DNA of 64,000 nt from Thiocapsa marina 5811 (GTDB lineage: Bacteria > Pseudomonadota > Gammaproteobacteria > Chromatiales > Chromatiaceae). Shown here one piece after another: positions 1 through 12,100 of this stretch (its first letter is position 1; each line of letters opens with the position of its first letter). Both the position numbers and the translations under genes were made by a program. Below the pieces are notes generated by a model. That model did no database searches, was not told the origin of the DNA, and saw only the letters and a list, made by a program, of their open reading frames with translations. The DNA is taken from positions 124,001-188,000 of the forward strand of contig NZ_AFWV01000005.1 in assembly GCF_000223985.1 (NCBI RefSeq). The letters run 5' to 3'.

Positions 1-87
1 CGATCTGGCACAACCTCTCGGGTGCCGCGCTGGCGTCTTGGTGGGCGCGTCGAGCCCCGCGCGATTACGTCCCGCAACAAGGAATAC

Positions 88-1008
88 ATGGACATGGCGA
101 TACCTGATTTTCAAAGCATTATGCTTCCTCTACTGCGATTCTGCGCGGACGGCAACGAGCACACGAATCAGAAGGCACTGGAAGCACTCGTACAGGAGTT
201 CCAACTGAACGAGGATGAGCAGAAAGAGCTTCTGCCAAGCGGTCAGCAACGGGTGATCGACAACAGAGTTGCTTGGGCGCGAGCGCACATGAAGATGGCG
301 GAGCTGCTGGAAAACACGCGGCGGGGTGTTTTCCGCATCACGGATCGGGGCCAGGATGTCTTGAAAGGAATGCCTTCGGAGATCAACCTCCGCCTTCTTC
401 GGCAGTTTCCGGAGTATGTGGCCGCGCGTGATAAGCGTAAGGAGAACCCCGGTGATCAGGACTGTTCGGACTTTGAGGAGCGGGAGGGCAAGACGCCTGC
501 AGAGCAGCTCGAGGCAGCCTACCAAACGTTGCGCGAGAATCTTGCAGCCGAAATCCTTGCTCAGCTCAAGGGTGGCTCCGCGATGTTCTTCGAGCGTGTT
601 GTGGTCGAGGTGCTCGTCAAGATGGGATACGGTGGATCACGCAAGGACGCTGGAGAAGCCATCGGGCGAAGCGGAGACGAAGGAATTGACGGCATCATCA
701 AGGAAGACCGTCTCGGGTTGGACATCATCTACATCCAAGCGAAGAAATGGGAAGACCCCATTTCCCGACCGGAGATCCAGAAGTTTGCGGGCGCACTCCA
801 AGGTAAGCGCGCTCGTAAGGGCGTTTTCATCACGACTTCGCGATTTTGTGAAACGGCGAAGGAATTTGCCGCGAATATCGAGAACAAGATCATCCTGATC
901 GATGGGCAGCAGCTTGCGCAGTTCATGATCGACTTCGGGGTCGGCGTCGCGACCGACGCCGTTTACGAGCTCAAGCGGCTAGACTCGGATTATTTCAGCG
1001 ACACTTGA
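88..1008 (+). CDS. mrr: Mrr-type restriction endonuclease
   Basis: 306 aa, close to the length of E. coli Mrr (304 aa). Mrr enzymes are type IV-like nucleases that cut modified or foreign DNA. The N-terminal half (about residues 5-110) resembles the Mrr winged-helix DNA-recognition domain. The C-terminal half carries the PD-(D/E)XK-like Mrr catalytic core: the stretch GDEGIDGII followed by the QAK motif in IYIQAKKW, then KGVFITTS. The ATG at 88 (or 94) is preferred over the upstream ATG at 22 because AAGGA at 79-83 precedes it and the Mrr homology starts there. No methylase or other restriction subunit follows; the next genes are msrPQ. Family assignment is firm from motifs; the modification it recognises cannot be told. 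Confidence 0.88.
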   Translation: MDMAIPDFQSIMLPLLRFCADGNEHTNQKALEALVQEFQLNEDEQKELLPSGQQRVIDNRVAWARAHMKMAELLENTRRGVFRITDRGQDVLKGMPSEINLRLLRQFPEYVAARDKRKENPGDQDCSDFEEREGKTPAEQLEAAYQTLRENLAAEILAQLKGGSAMFFERVVVEVLVKMGYGGSRKDAGEAIGRSGDEGIDGIIKEDRLGLDIIYIQAKKWEDPISRPEIQKFAGALQGKRARKGVFITTSRFCETAKEFAANIENKIILIDGQQLAQFMIDFGVGVATDAVYELKRLDSDYFSDT

Positions 1009-1242
1009 AAGCGGCGCAGCCCCGCGCCGGACGGAACGCCTCGTCAAATCGGATGCGGCATCGCCCCGATCTGCGCCAAGTCTCGGGCCTCGGAATCCAT
1101 CCCGAACGCTGAGCCCTCGCGAACCGTCCGGTTCCGTCCCCATCTAATCGGCATGAAAGGATCCGGCACGGTGCCGGGTCTCTCTGATGTGCGATCCCGC
1201 GCCGACGGGCGTGGGCACCAATTCCCGAATACCGGAGACGAC

Positions 1243-2202
1243 ATGCTGATCAAGAAGCCCGCAGACATTCTACCCTCCGAGATCACGCCAGAGCAGGTGT
1301 GGCAGCGCCGACGTGAGTTCTTGAAGGCGTCGGCATCCGGGATCGGACTCGCGGCGCTGGGGTTGGCCGGCACCGCGCCGTCTCGGGTGCTGGCGGGGGA
1401 TGCGATCCCGAATATTCAGCCGAGTCCATTGAGCACGAACGAGCCGCCGACGAGCCTCGACGACATCACCAGCTACAACAATTTCTACGAGCTCGGCACG
1501 GACAAGGGCGATCCGAAGGCCAACGCCAGGTTTCTCAAGCCGCGCCCCTGGACGGTGACGGTCGACGGCGAATGTGCCGCACCGGGCGAGATCGGGATCG
1601 AGGACATCCTCGCGTCCTTCACGCAGGAAGAACGCATCTATCGTCTGCGCTGTGTCGAGGCGTGGGCCATGGTGGTGCCCTGGGTCGGATTCCCGCTCGG
1701 CGACCTGCTCAAGCGCTTCGAGCCAACCTCCAAGGCCAAGTATGTCGCGTTCGAGACACTCTATGATCCGGAGCAGATGCCGGGACAGAAGCGTCGCGTG
1801 CTCGACTGGCCCTATCGCGAAGGGCTGCGGATGGACGAGGCGATGCACCCGCTGACGATCCTCTCCACGGGTCTCTACGGCGAGCTGCTGCCGAACCAGA
1901 ACGGCGCGCCATTGCGCTTGGTCGTCCCTTGGAAGTACGGGTTCAAGAGCATCAAGTCGATCGTGCGGATCAGCTTCACCGAGAAGGAGCCGCCGGCGAC
2001 CTGGAACCGCATGCAGGCGAACGAGTACGGCTTCTATGCCAACGTCAACCCGGCCGTGGATCATCCGCGCTGGAGCCAGAAGACCCATCGCATGATCGGC
2101 GACGGCTGGCTGGCGAAGAAGCGCGAGACACTGCCGTTCAACGGCTACGGCGATCAGGTGGCCGGGCTCTATGCCGGGATGGACCTGAAGCGGTTCTTCT
2201 GA
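1243..2202 (+). CDS. msrP: Protein-methionine-sulfoxide reductase catalytic subunit MsrP
   Basis: 319 aa periplasmic molybdenum-cofactor enzyme of the sulfite-oxidase fold that reduces methionine sulfoxide in envelope proteins. A twin-arginine signal (RRREFLKAS) followed by a hydrophobic stretch and an Ala-x-Ala-type end shows Tat export. C137 in [11 protein letters not shown] matches the Mo-ligating cysteine of the family. The ATG at 1243 is chosen because GGAG at 1233-1236 lies just upstream and the Tat signal begins a normal distance after it; the longer frame from 1153 would put the signal too far inside. It is followed after 139 bp by its membrane partner msrQ, the usual msrPQ order. Confidence 0.95.
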   Translation: MLIKKPADILPSEITPEQVWQRRREFLKASASGIGLAALGLAGTAPSRVLAGDAIPNIQPSPLSTNEPPTSLDDITSYNNFYELGTDKGDPKANARFLKPRPWTVTVDGECAAPGEIGIEDILASFTQEERIYRLRCVEAWAMVVPWVGFPLGDLLKRFEPTSKAKYVAFETLYDPEQMPGQKRRVLDWPYREGLRMDEAMHPLTILSTGLYGELLPNQNGAPLRLVVPWKYGFKSIKSIVRISFTEKEPPATWNRMQANEYGFYANVNPAVDHPRWSQKTHRMIGDGWLAKKRETLPFNGYGDQVAGLYAGMDLKRFF

Positions 2203-2341
2203 TGTTCGATTTGCTCCGGAATCCGCCGTGGCACATGGCGCAGAGCGCCACGGGGATGCGTGACACCGCAGAGCGGGTGTCACGAGCGACTGATACATTG
2301 GGTGGCCGTTTGAATGCGCGAGGCCGGCGAGGCTTTCAACA

Positions 2342-2986
2342 ATGACCCGAGTTGAGATGCGTGTGCGTTACGTCAAGCCGTTGGTGTTCATGCTCTGTCT
2401 GATGCCCTTCGGTCTCTTGATCGCCCGCGGGGCGAGCGGTGCACTCGGACCCAATCCGGTCGAGGCGATCACGCATTTCACGGGTGATTGGACCTTGCGT
2501 CTTCTGCTGGCGACACTTGCGGTCACACCTTTGCGGCGTCTGACCGGGCACGTTTGGCTTGTCCGGTATCGACGCATGCTGGGCCTGTTCACCTTCTTCT
2601 ACGCGGTCCTGCACTTCACGACCTATCTTTGGCTGGATCGGTTCTTCGACTTGGGGGCGATCGCCGAGGATGTGCTGAAACGGCCCTACATTACGGTCGG
2701 CTTCGCGGCCTTCGTCCTGATGGTGCCCTTGGCGATCACCTCCACACAGGGCTGGGTGCGGCGTCTCGGGCGGCGCTGGAAGACGCTGCATCGGGCCGTC
2801 TACGCCATCGGCGTGCTCGGCGTGCTGCACTATCTCTGGCTGGTGAAGGCGGATCTCCTGGAGCCCGCGATTTACGGGGTCATTCTCGCGGTTCTGCTCG
2901 GCCTGCGCGTCCCCTGGGGCGACCTCTCCAGGCGCCTGGCGGCGAGAAGGCGTCGGCGTCCCCGGGTGGCGCCGGAACGTCGCTAA
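2342..2986 (+). CDS. msrQ: Heme-binding membrane subunit MsrQ
   Basis: 214 aa integral membrane protein of the ferric-reductase-like transmembrane family. MsrQ is a b-type cytochrome that passes electrons from the respiratory chain or a flavin reductase to periplasmic MsrP. About five to six hydrophobic helices are visible (for example VKPLVFMLCLMPFGLLIARG and ITVGFAAFVLMVPLAIT). Helix-associated histidines, as in FYAVLHFTTYLW, TLHRAVYAIGVLGVLHYLW, fit heme ligation. GAGG at 2329-2332 lies 9 nt before the ATG. Position directly after msrP supports the call. Confidence 0.95.
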   Translation: MTRVEMRVRYVKPLVFMLCLMPFGLLIARGASGALGPNPVEAITHFTGDWTLRLLLATLAVTPLRRLTGHVWLVRYRRMLGLFTFFYAVLHFTTYLWLDRFFDLGAIAEDVLKRPYITVGFAAFVLMVPLAITSTQGWVRRLGRRWKTLHRAVYAIGVLGVLHYLWLVKADLLEPAIYGVILAVLLGLRVPWGDLSRRLAARRRRRPRVAPERR

Positions 2987-3042
2987 GATGCGGCGCTGCT
3001 GTCGGCGAAACATTCGGAAAGCACTACAATGGAAAGATTGCC

Positions 3043-4239
3043 ATGCCGAAGGAGTCGGCCCTTGTGTTTACTGATGATACCCGCTCGGCGTTGCCGACGA
3101 TTCTCGTTGTCGACGACACGGTCGAGAATCTGGCCGTTCTGGCCGATCTCCTGAGTCCTCTCTATTGTGTCCGCGCCGTTCGCTCCGGTCGCAGAGCGCT
3201 GCAGGCGCTTGCCGAGCCGCGTCCCGATTTGATCCTGCTCGACGTCATGATGCCCGAGATGGATGGCTACGAGGTGATGAGGCGGTTGCGTGCCGACCCC
3301 GGCACCGCGGACATTCCGGTGATCTTCGTCACGGCATTGGACGCGGCGATGGACGAGGAGCGCGGTCTGGCGCTGGGCGCGGTGGACTACATCACCAAGC
3401 CGATCAAGCCGGCGATCGCGCTTGCCAGAATCAAGACACAACTGGAGCTGAAGTCCGCTCGCGATCGTCTGCGCAACGAGAATCTGCTGCTCGAGGCCGA
3501 GGTGTCGCGTCGCATGCAGGAGAACCTCCTCATCCAGGACGCCAGTATTCGCGCCCTTGCGCACCTGGCCGAGATCCGCGATCCCGAGACCGGCAACCAT
3601 CTGCGCCGCACCCAAGGCTATGTCGGGCTGCTCGCCGACGCCTTGCGGACGCACCCGCGTTTTGCGCCTTTTCTGACCGCTCAAACCATCGATCTTCTGG
3701 TCAAGTCCGCGCCTTTGCACGACATCGGCAAGGTCGGCGTGCCGGACTACATCCTGCTCAAGCCGGGCAAGCTGACGCCCGACGAGTGGGAGATCATGAA
3801 GACGCATAGCCGTCTGGGACGCGAGGCGATCGAGCTGGCCGAGCGCGATGCCGAGTGTCCGCTCCCCTTTTTGGCGATCGCGAAGGATATCGCGCACTAT
3901 CATCACGAGAAATGGGACGGCTCGGGGTATCCGGAGGGGCTCGAGGGCGACGCGATCCCGATCGCCGCCCGGCTCATGGCGCTTGCGGACGTCTTCGACG
4001 CCCTGATGTGCCAGCGTGTCTACAAGCTGCCCTGTCCATTTGCAGAGACCGTGACCATCATCGAGAAAGGACGCGGCACCCATTTCGACCCGGATGTGGT
4101 CGACGCCTTCCTGATGCGGCGCGAGGCGTTCAGAAGCATTGCCGAGCGCTTCGCGGACCGTGACTCGAACCGTCTCGACGGAGTCGAGCCATTGCGCGAA
4201 TCACCCGCGCTCATGCCTCCCGGCCCGGTGTCGGCCTGA
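3043..4239 (+). CDS. Response regulator with HD-GYP c-di-GMP phosphodiesterase domain
   Basis: 398 aa. Residues about 18-135 form a receiver domain ([15 protein letters not shown], phospho-acceptor D67 in [13 protein letters not shown], and K in YITKPIKP). A short coiled linker follows, then an HD-GYP domain: H226-D227 in the [10 protein letters not shown] motif and [11 protein letters not shown] from residue 287, with all signature residues present, so an active c-di-GMP phosphodiesterase is expected. The ATG at 3043 is preceded by GGAAAG at 3031-3036; the much longer upstream open frame overlaps msrQ and is not coding. It ends 29 bp before a giant hybrid kinase on the same strand, the probable phosphate donor (inference). 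Confidence 0.93.
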   Translation: MPKESALVFTDDTRSALPTILVVDDTVENLAVLADLLSPLYCVRAVRSGRRALQALAEPRPDLILLDVMMPEMDGYEVMRRLRADPGTADIPVIFVTALDAAMDEERGLALGAVDYITKPIKPAIALARIKTQLELKSARDRLRNENLLLEAEVSRRMQENLLIQDASIRALAHLAEIRDPETGNHLRRTQGYVGLLADALRTHPRFAPFLTAQTIDLLVKSAPLHDIGKVGVPDYILLKPGKLTPDEWEIMKTHSRLGREAIELAERDAECPLPFLAIAKDIAHYHHEKWDGSGYPEGLEGDAIPIAARLMALADVFDALMCQRVYKLPCPFAETVTIIEKGRGTHFDPDVVDAFLMRREAFRSIAERFADRDSNRLDGVEPLRESPALMPPGPVSA

Positions 4240-4268
4240 CACACACGCATCGTTCAAGGAGTCCTTCG

Positions 4269-7200
4269 ATGTCGGATGCCATCGAGTTGACCCTCGCGGA
4301 TATCATGTCACGGGCGCTGCGGTGTGTTGCGCCGTACAGTGCGCTCGGGGATGCCGTTCGGACCATGGCCCGGGAACGACTCTCGTGCATTCTCGTGCTC
4401 GAGGATGGTCGGCCCCTGGGCATCTTGACCGAGCGTGACCTCCTGCGACTGCTTGACGAGGAGGTCGATCTCGACCGTCCTGTTGCCGAGGTAATGAGTA
4501 CCCCGGTGCTCGCCATCCCGGGGGAGACCGAGTTCTCCTCCGCCTACCTCACGGCCCTCGATCACCGTGTTCGCCACTTGGTGGCGGTCGACGCGAGCGG
4601 CAAGGCGATCGGGGTCGCGAGCGAGACCGACTTCCGCCGTTATTTGACCCTGCGTCTACTTAGCCAGCTCGACGACCTGACCGCCGTGATGGATCGCGAC
4701 CTGCCGCTCCTGCCGCCCGATGGGTCCGTCGCCCAGGCGCGCCGGCTTATGCTGCGGTACCGCGCCTCTTACGTGCTCATCGCGGAGGGACGTCGCCCGC
4801 TGGGCATCCTCACCGAGCGCGACATTCCCCTTCTTTTGGGGCAGGGCAAACAGGCGCGGGGCTTGATCGTGCGCGATGTGATGCGATCCCCCGTGCGGGT
4901 GATCCGCGACGACAGCCCCGTGTCGGATGCCGCTTGTCTGATGCAGGACGAGGGTCTGCGGCATCTCGCGGTTGTCGATGCCGACGGACTGGTGACGGGG
5001 ATGTTGACGCTCCATAACCTGATGGAGCGAATCGGGTTCAACCTCCTGCAAGACGACACCAAGCGGCGAACCGAGCGATTGTTGGGGGCGCAAGCCCACG
5101 CCGAGCAGCGGCTGCGGATGGCCGTTGAAGCGTCCGGTATCGGTTTCTGGGAATTCGATCTGGCAGCGGATCGGCTCTATCGCGACGAGACGCTGCTGAA
5201 TCTGCTCGGCTTCCGGGAGTCCGAGATCCCGCTCGATCGGGCGGCTTGGCTGGAGTCCGTGCATCCGGACGACCGGGACACCGCGCTTGATGCCTTCCGT
5301 GCGGCCTTGGCACCCGGCGATCCACCGATCGAATGCGAGTACCGGAGCCGCCGCCGGGAGGGCGGTTGGGTGTGGCTCCAGACCCGCGGGCGTGTTGTCC
5401 GCCGGGATACCGCCGGACGCGCCGTTCTCGCGGTCGGAACCGCAATGGACATCACCGGGCGCCGACAATCCGAGCAACGCGTCCAACGCCTGAGCCAGCT
5501 CCACGCGGCCCTTGCTCATTGTAGCCAGGCGATCATGCGTAGCGGCCTGGAGGCCGACCTGTTGGGTGAGATCTGCAGCGCGATCGTCGAGCTCGGTGGC
5601 CTGGCAGTCGCCTGGATCGGACTCATCGACCCGGCGAGCAGTCAGTTGCGCTGGGTCGCCGGCAAGGGCCGCGGGGCCGAGGGTCCGGGCGATATCCCGA
5701 TCGAGATCGATGCCGATGCGCCGCTCGGGCGAAACCCGGTCGGCCTTGCGATCCGCGCCGAAGCCCCCTTTTGGTCGCAGGACCTGGCCGAGGATCCGGA
5801 CGCCGCACCTTGGCATCACCTCGGTGCCCTGTTCGGATGGGGCTGCACGGCGGCACTGCCTCTGCGTCGGGACGGTGGCGTCGTCGGCGTCCTCTGCGTT
5901 GCCGCGCAAGTGCCCGGGTTCTTCGACGAGGACGTTCGTCACCTCCTCGAGGCGATGGCCGCGGACATCTCGCACGCCCTCGACCACGCGGCACTCGAGG
6001 CCGAGCACAGGCGACAATCCGCTGAGACGCTCGCGGCGACGGAGCGACTGCAGACCATCATGGACGCCATTCCGGATCTCCTCTGGCTCAAGGATATGGA
6101 CGGGCGTTATCTGACCTGCAATCCGGCATTCGAGCGGTTCTTCGGCGCATCCCGGCACGCGATCGCCGGACAGCTGGACGCTGATTTCGTTGACCCGGCC
6201 CTCGCGGAAGCCTTCCGCGCAAACGACATCCACGCCTTGGAATCCGGAGGTCCGAGTTTCAACGAGGAATGGCTGACCTTCGCGTCCGACGGCTATCACG
6301 GACTCTTCGAGACCATCAAGACGCCGGTGCGCGATGCGACGGGTAGCTCGATCGGCGTCCTCGGGGTCGCACGTGACATCACCAAGCTGCGCGAGGCCCA
6401 AGATGCATTGCGCGAGCGCGAGGAGGTCTATCGCGCCATCTTCGCTCAGGCGAGCGACGGCATCATTCTCGTCGGTGCCGAGACAGCCCGTTTCGTCGAG
6501 TTCAACGATGCCGCCTGCGAGGCGCTCGGCTACAGCCGCGAGGAGTTCGCCCGGCTCGGGATCGCGGATATCGAGGCCGAGCGTGATCGAGCCGGCGTGA
6601 GGGATGGCCTGCGCATGATCGTCAGAGAAGGCCGGGGTGATTTCGACACGCTGCATCGTCACAAAGACGGCAGCATCCGGCATGTCCGAGTGGGCAATCG
6701 CGCGATCGAGATCAAGGGACATCCCTATGTTGTCGCGATCGTGACGGATATGACCGAGCGGACACTCGCCAAAGCGGAGCTGGATCTGCACCGGAATCAC
6801 CTGCGTGCGCTCGTCGATGCCAGGACCGCCGAGCTGGATGCCGCCAATCGCGATCTCGTGCGCAGCGACCGGCGTCTGAAGACGCTGTTCGACTTGAGTC
6901 AGGCTGCACCGACCTTGAGCGAGCCCGAGCTTCTGCAGGCGGGCATCGATACCGCGGTCACCCTGACCGACAGCCTTATCGGCTACCTGCATTTCGTCGA
7001 CGACGACCAGGAGGCGATCCAACTCTGCACCTGGTCCCGCGGGACGTTTGCCTACTGCACGGCGGAGCATGAGACGCACTATGCGATCTCCAAGGCCGGG
7101 GTCTGGGCGGACGCTCTGCGCACCGGGCAAGCCGTCATCCACAACGATTTTCAGGTCGCGCCCGGACGCCGTGGCTACCCGGAAGGGCATCCCCCGCTCG

Positions 7201-9194
7201 CGCGTCATCTCGGCGTGCCCGTCAAGGAGGGCGACCGCGTGCGGATGCTCATCGGCGTGGGCAACAAGCCGATCGACTACGACGAATCGGACCGCCTGCA
7301 GCTTCAGCTGGTCGGGGACGATCTGTGGCGGATCGTCATGCGCCGGCGCACCGAACTTGCGCTGGCCGAGGCCAAGGAGAGCGCCGAATCGGCCAACCGT
7401 TCCAAGAGCGCCTTCCTGGCCAACATGAGTCACGAGATTCGCACCCCGATGAACGCCATCATCGGTCTCGGCCACCTGCTCGAGCGCGAGGTGACCGACC
7501 CCAAGCCGCGCGCACAGGTCGGGAAGATGATGGATGCAGCCCGGCATCTCCTGTCGATCATCAACGACATCCTCGATCTTTCCAAGATCGAGGCCGGTCA
7601 GCTCACGCTCGAGGAGACCAACTTTTCGCCCGCTGGGCTGATTCAACACGCGTTCAGCATCCTCGGCGAGCGTGCGACGGCGAAGGGACTGACCCTCGAG
7701 CAGTCGATCGATCCGCGCATCCCGGCCATGCTCTACGGCGATGCCCATCGGCTCGGGCAGATCCTGCTGAACTATCTCGGCAATGCGATCAAGTTTTCCG
7801 AGCGGGGGACGATCCGGGTCAGCGCCCAAGCGCGCGAAGTGGACGGGCGTCGGCTCCTGCTCTGCCTCGAGGTTGCCGACGAGGGTATCGGTCTGACCCC
7901 GAGTCAGTGCGAGCGACTCTTCAAGCCATTCACGCAAGGCGACGATTCCACGACGCGTCGTTACGGCGGCACGGGTCTCGGTCTGGTTATCTGTAAACGG
8001 TTGGCCGAGCTCATGGGCGGCGAGGTCGGCGTCGAGAGCACGCCGGGGCAGGGCAGCCGATTTCGGGTCGAGGTGCCTCTGCCCTTCGACAAGGGCGCGA
8101 TCCATGGGGACGTGGATCCTTTACCCCCGACTCCGTCCGGCGACTTGGAGAGACGTCTGGCGCGCCGCTTCCGCGGGGCTCGGCTGCTCGTGGTCGAGGA
8201 TGATCCGCTCAACGCCGAGGTCGCCTGCGAGCTCTTGCGCAGGCTCGGGCTGGTCATGGAGGTTGCCGTGAACGGACAGGAGGCGGTGGACATGGTCCGC
8301 GAGCGCGACTACGCACTGGTTCTGATGGATGTGCAGATGCCGGTCATGGACGGGCTGCTCGCAACCAAGACGATTCGTCGCCTGCCCGGCCGCGAGACCC
8401 TGCCGATCCTGGCGATGACCGCCAACGCCTTCGAGGAGGATCGTCAGGCGTGCCTGGACGCCGGGATGAACGACCACATCGGTAAACCGGTGCAGCCGGA
8501 ACGTCTCTACAGCGCGCTTCTGCGCTGGCTTCCTCCGATGCCGGGAGAGCCCGGGGCAGGCGAGCACTCCACCGCGAGCCGCGTCGAAGACGTCGCATTG
8601 ACCGGCGCATTGGCGAGGATTCCCGGTCTCGACGTCGCTGCCGGTCTGCGTGCCGTCGGCTCCGACGACGCCGGTTATCGGCGGGTGCTCGACCTGTTTG
8701 CCCGGGCGCACGGCGACGTCGCGGCGGTGCTGCGCCGACGCTTGGAGGCGGGCGAGCTTGCCGAGGTGGAGCGGCTGGCATGCACGCTGAGGCGACTCTC
8801 GGGGACGCTGGGCGCGACAGCCTTGGGTACTCGCGCGGGCGCGCTGGCGGAGCGTGTCCAGACCGGTGCGTCGTCGTCGGACCTGGAGGCCGACATTGCC
8901 GACTTGGAATCTGTCCTGATTCCTCTTCTCGAGGGCATCCGCTCGGTGTCGAGCCCGCGACCGAGTGCGCCCTCCGATCTGGATTGGTCACAGGCACCGC
9001 TCGTCCTTGCCCGTCTCGAGACGCTCTTGGCCGAGGACAACACGCGTGCCAAAGACCTCTTGCTCGAGTCCGCGCCGCTGATCGAGGCGGTTTTGGGGAC
9101 ACATGCCACGCGATTTCGGAGCCAGGTCGAGCATTTCGACTTCGAGCAGGCGCTGAAGACGCTGCGTCTGGTCCTCGACACGCGCGATGGATGA
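4269..9194 (+). CDS. Giant CBS/PAS/GAF hybrid histidine kinase with degenerate HPt
   Basis: 1641 aa, soluble (no clear membrane span). Domains in order: four CBS repeats as two pairs (about 8-120 and 140-265; repeated GILTERD motifs), PAS (275-395), GAF (405-570), two PAS (585-835), GAF (870-1030), HisKA with H1055 in [16 protein letters not shown], HATPase ([18 protein letters not shown]), a receiver with D1354 in [13 protein letters not shown], an HPt-like domain (about 1455-1545) and a C-terminal helical tail shared with the next kinase. CBS pairs usually bind adenine nucleotides, so energy-status sensing is possible (inference). The HPt-like site reads [14 protein letters not shown]: Cys1505 stands where the phosphorylated His of the AHxLKG motif is expected. 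AAGGAG at 4256-4261 sets the start. Its last 8 nt overlap the next gene. Confidence 0.93.
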   Translation: MSDAIELTLADIMSRALRCVAPYSALGDAVRTMARERLSCILVLEDGRPLGILTERDLLRLLDEEVDLDRPVAEVMSTPVLAIPGETEFSSAYLTALDHRVRHLVAVDASGKAIGVASETDFRRYLTLRLLSQLDDLTAVMDRDLPLLPPDGSVAQARRLMLRYRASYVLIAEGRRPLGILTERDIPLLLGQGKQARGLIVRDVMRSPVRVIRDDSPVSDAACLMQDEGLRHLAVVDADGLVTGMLTLHNLMERIGFNLLQDDTKRRTERLLGAQAHAEQRLRMAVEASGIGFWEFDLAADRLYRDETLLNLLGFRESEIPLDRAAWLESVHPDDRDTALDAFRAALAPGDPPIECEYRSRRREGGWVWLQTRGRVVRRDTAGRAVLAVGTAMDITGRRQSEQRVQRLSQLHAALAHCSQAIMRSGLEADLLGEICSAIVELGGLAVAWIGLIDPASSQLRWVAGKGRGAEGPGDIPIEIDADAPLGRNPVGLAIRAEAPFWSQDLAEDPDAAPWHHLGALFGWGCTAALPLRRDGGVVGVLCVAAQVPGFFDEDVRHLLEAMAADISHALDHAALEAEHRRQSAETLAATERLQTIMDAIPDLLWLKDMDGRYLTCNPAFERFFGASRHAIAGQLDADFVDPALAEAFRANDIHALESGGPSFNEEWLTFASDGYHGLFETIKTPVRDATGSSIGVLGVARDITKLREAQDALREREEVYRAIFAQASDGIILVGAETARFVEFNDAACEALGYSREEFARLGIADIEAERDRAGVRDGLRMIVREGRGDFDTLHRHKDGSIRHVRVGNRAIEIKGHPYVVAIVTDMTERTLAKAELDLHRNHLRALVDARTAELDAANRDLVRSDRRLKTLFDLSQAAPTLSEPELLQAGIDTAVTLTDSLIGYLHFVDDDQEAIQLCTWSRGTFAYCTAEHETHYAISKAGVWADALRTGQAVIHNDFQVAPGRRGYPEGHPPLARHLGVPVKEGDRVRMLIGVGNKPIDYDESDRLQLQLVGDDLWRIVMRRRTELALAEAKESAESANRSKSAFLANMSHEIRTPMNAIIGLGHLLEREVTDPKPRAQVGKMMDAARHLLSIINDILDLSKIEAGQLTLEETNFSPAGLIQHAFSILGERATAKGLTLEQSIDPRIPAMLYGDAHRLGQILLNYLGNAIKFSERGTIRVSAQAREVDGRRLLLCLEVADEGIGLTPSQCERLFKPFTQGDDSTTRRYGGTGLGLVICKRLAELMGGEVGVESTPGQGSRFRVEVPLPFDKGAIHGDVDPLPPTPSGDLERRLARRFRGARLLVVEDDPLNAEVACELLRRLGLVMEVAVNGQEAVDMVRERDYALVLMDVQMPVMDGLLATKTIRRLPGRETLPILAMTANAFEEDRQACLDAGMNDHIGKPVQPERLYSALLRWLPPMPGEPGAGEHSTASRVEDVALTGALARIPGLDVAAGLRAVGSDDAGYRRVLDLFARAHGDVAAVLRRRLEAGELAEVERLACTLRRLSGTLGATALGTRAGALAERVQTGASSSDLEADIADLESVLIPLLEGIRSVSSPRPSAPSDLDWSQAPLVLARLETLLAEDNTRAKDLLLESAPLIEAVLGTHATRFRSQVEHFDFEQALKTLRLVLDTRDG

Positions 9195-12100
9195 TCCGAA
9201 ACAGATTCCGCGCCGCTCGACCTGGCCGGTGTGGGCGACACTGGTCGCGGGGCTGCTCTGTACTGCGCTGCTGACCCTCGTGGTCCGAGGCGAGGTGGAG
9301 ACGCTCGCCAGGTACGAGCTGTCCTTCGTGGCGGGGGAGATCGCCGAGCGGATTCAGACCCGACTCGCCGCGCATGCGCAGATCCTGCGCAGCGGTGCGG
9401 CCCTGTTCAATGCATCCGAGGATGTCGCACGCGAAGAATGGCGGACCTTTGTCGCCGGTCTGCGGCTCGACGACCAGCTACCCGGCGTACAGGGCGTCGG
9501 TTTCGCCCGGCTGATCGCGCCCGAGCAGTTGCAGGCGCATGTCGACGCTGTGCGTCGAGAGGGGTTTCCCGACTACCGTGTCTGGCCCGAGGGCGAGCGC
9601 TCCCTCTACTCCTCGATCGTCTATCTGGAGCCTTTCAGCAGCCGCAATCTGCGCGCGTTCGGGTACGACATGTTCTCCGAGCCGGTGCGACGGGCCGCGA
9701 TGAAAGACGCCCGCGATCGGGACATCGCGGCGCTCTCGGGACGGGTCCGTCTCGTCCAAGAGACCGACGAGGACGTCCAGGCCGGCGCGCTGATGTATGT
9801 ACCTGTCTATCGCGACGGGATGCCGGTGGAGACCCTCGAGGAGCGTCGCGATGCGCTGGCGGGATGGGTTTACAGCCCTTACCGCATGAGCGACCTGATG
9901 CGCGGCATTCTGGGCGGCTGGGAGCAGAGGGACGGCACGCGGATCCGTCTCGCCGTCTACGACGGGGACACCGTTTCGCCCGAAACCTTGCTCTACGACA
10001 CTCAGCCCGCCGCACCGATTGTCGCGTCGACGGGTGGGACAGGCGTCGCCACGATTCCGCTCGAGTTCAACGGCCATCGTTGGACCCTGGTGTTTTCGAG
10101 CCAGGCGACCGGGTGGCTTTCAGGCGGGGGCGCAAAGATCTGGTCGACGGCTGCGATCGGAATACTGTTCAGCCTTCTCCTCGCGGGCCTCGTTCATGCA
10201 GTCGCCAGGTCGCGCGCGCAGGCCGCGCGTTTGACCGTGGAGCTCGATGCACACAGACGCACGGAGCGCTCGCTCGATGTTGCTTTGACCAAGTACCGAA
10301 CCCTGTTCGACAGCTTTCCGCTCGGCATCACGGTCGCCGACGCGGACGGCGCCATCGTCGAGGCCAATCCCATCGCCGAGAGGCTGCTCGGGATCTCGCG
10401 CGAAGAGCAGCTGCGCCGCACGCTCGGCGGTGCCGAGTGGGATCTGATCCGTCCGGACGGGACACCGATGCCGTCATCCGAATATCCCGCCATTCTGGCT
10501 TTGCAGGCCCGATCGGGATTGAATTGCGCGGAGATGGGGATCCGCAAGCCGGATGGTCGGGTGACCTGGCTCGGCGTGGTCGCAACAGGTCTGCCATTGG
10601 CAGGGTATGGCGTGGTCGTCACCTACGCAGACATCACCGAGCGGTTCCGGGAGCAGCAGGCACGCGAGACGCTCGGCGTCGCGGCACGCTTGGCGGTCTG
10701 TTCGGAGGACGCGGCGGAGTTTTGCCAAGCACTCGCACAGCTGCTGTCCACGCGCCTTGCCTGGCCCATCGTCGCGATCGAGACCTACGACCGCGCGTCC
10801 GAGGAGATGGTCTTCGTCGGTGCCGTCGGGATTCCGGGGCCGCTGGACGGACCCTTGCGGGTTCCGGTCGATCAGACTCTATCCGGATGGGTCGCGACGC
10901 GCGGCGAGTCATTGGTGGAGCTCCATGCCGATCGGCGACCCGAGTACGCCCTGCCGGCGTTGCGTGCACTCGACGTCGTCAGCTTCGTCTGCATCCCGCT
11001 CAAGATCGGGGAGCGGGTGCTGGGAACCCTCTCGCTCGGCGACATGCGGCGACGCCCGGAGGCACCCGAATGGGTGGGCATGTTGCAGACCATCGCAGAT
11101 ACCGCCGCCGATTCCATGGTGCGCCTGGCCGCCCAGGCGGCTTTGCGCGAGAGCGAACGCAACTATCGAGTTTTGGTCGACAATCTCTGCGCCGGTTTGG
11201 TCACCCATGCCCCCGACACCCGGATTCTTTACGCCAATCCGATGGCGAACCATCTCTTGGGGCTGACGACCGATCAGATGCTGGGCCTTGCAGCCGTTGA
11301 TCCGAGGTGGCATTTCATTCGGGAGAACGGGACACCGATGCCGGTGGACGAGTATCCGGTCACGCGTGTCGCCGAGACCGGACAGGTCTTCCAGAGCCTC
11401 AACCTGGGTATCGTCAGACCCGATCGCACGGCGCCCGTGTGGGTGCAGTGCGAGGCGCATCCGTTGCACGACGAGCAGGGCCGGATGCAGAAAATCATTG
11501 TCACCTTCTTCGATATCTCACTCCGCAAGGCGGCCGAGACCGAGCTCGATCAGTATCGCCATCATCTCGAGGATCTGGTTGCGGAGCGGACCTCGCAGCT
11601 TGCGGAGGCCCGGGAGGCCGCGGAGGCCGCAAACCGGGCCAAGACGCGGTTCCTGGCCAACATGACCCACGAGATTCGCACCCCGATGAACGCCATTCTC
11701 GGGCTCAATCATCTCCTTCTGAAGGAGGTGACCGCGCCCGAGGCTCGATCCAGGCTGCGCAAGCTCGGCGAGGCCGCGTCTCATCTGCTGCTGATCATCG
11801 ACGATATCCTCGACCTGTCGAAGATCGAGTCCGATCGACTTGTCTTGGAGGAGGCGCGGTTCTCGCCGGCGACGGCGATCGAGCGGGTTATCGGTCTGCT
11901 CGGCGATCGTGCAGCCGAGAAGGGTCTGCGGCTTCGCGCGACAATCGATCCGTGCCTGCCCGCTCGGGTGATCGGGGATCCGCTGCGTCTGGAGCAGGTC
12001 TTGGTCAACTTCCTCGGTAACGCCGTCAAGTTCTCCGAGCAGGGCGAGATCCAGGTGCGCGGGATTCTGGCCGAGGAGACCGAGGACAGCGTTCTCGTGC

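Noticed and set aside
4656-8105. A 1149-codon open frame on the minus strand inside the CBS/PAS/GAF kinase
   Set aside because: It is a GC-rich codon shadow: no ribosome site or recognised domain, while the plus strand has clear domains throughout.
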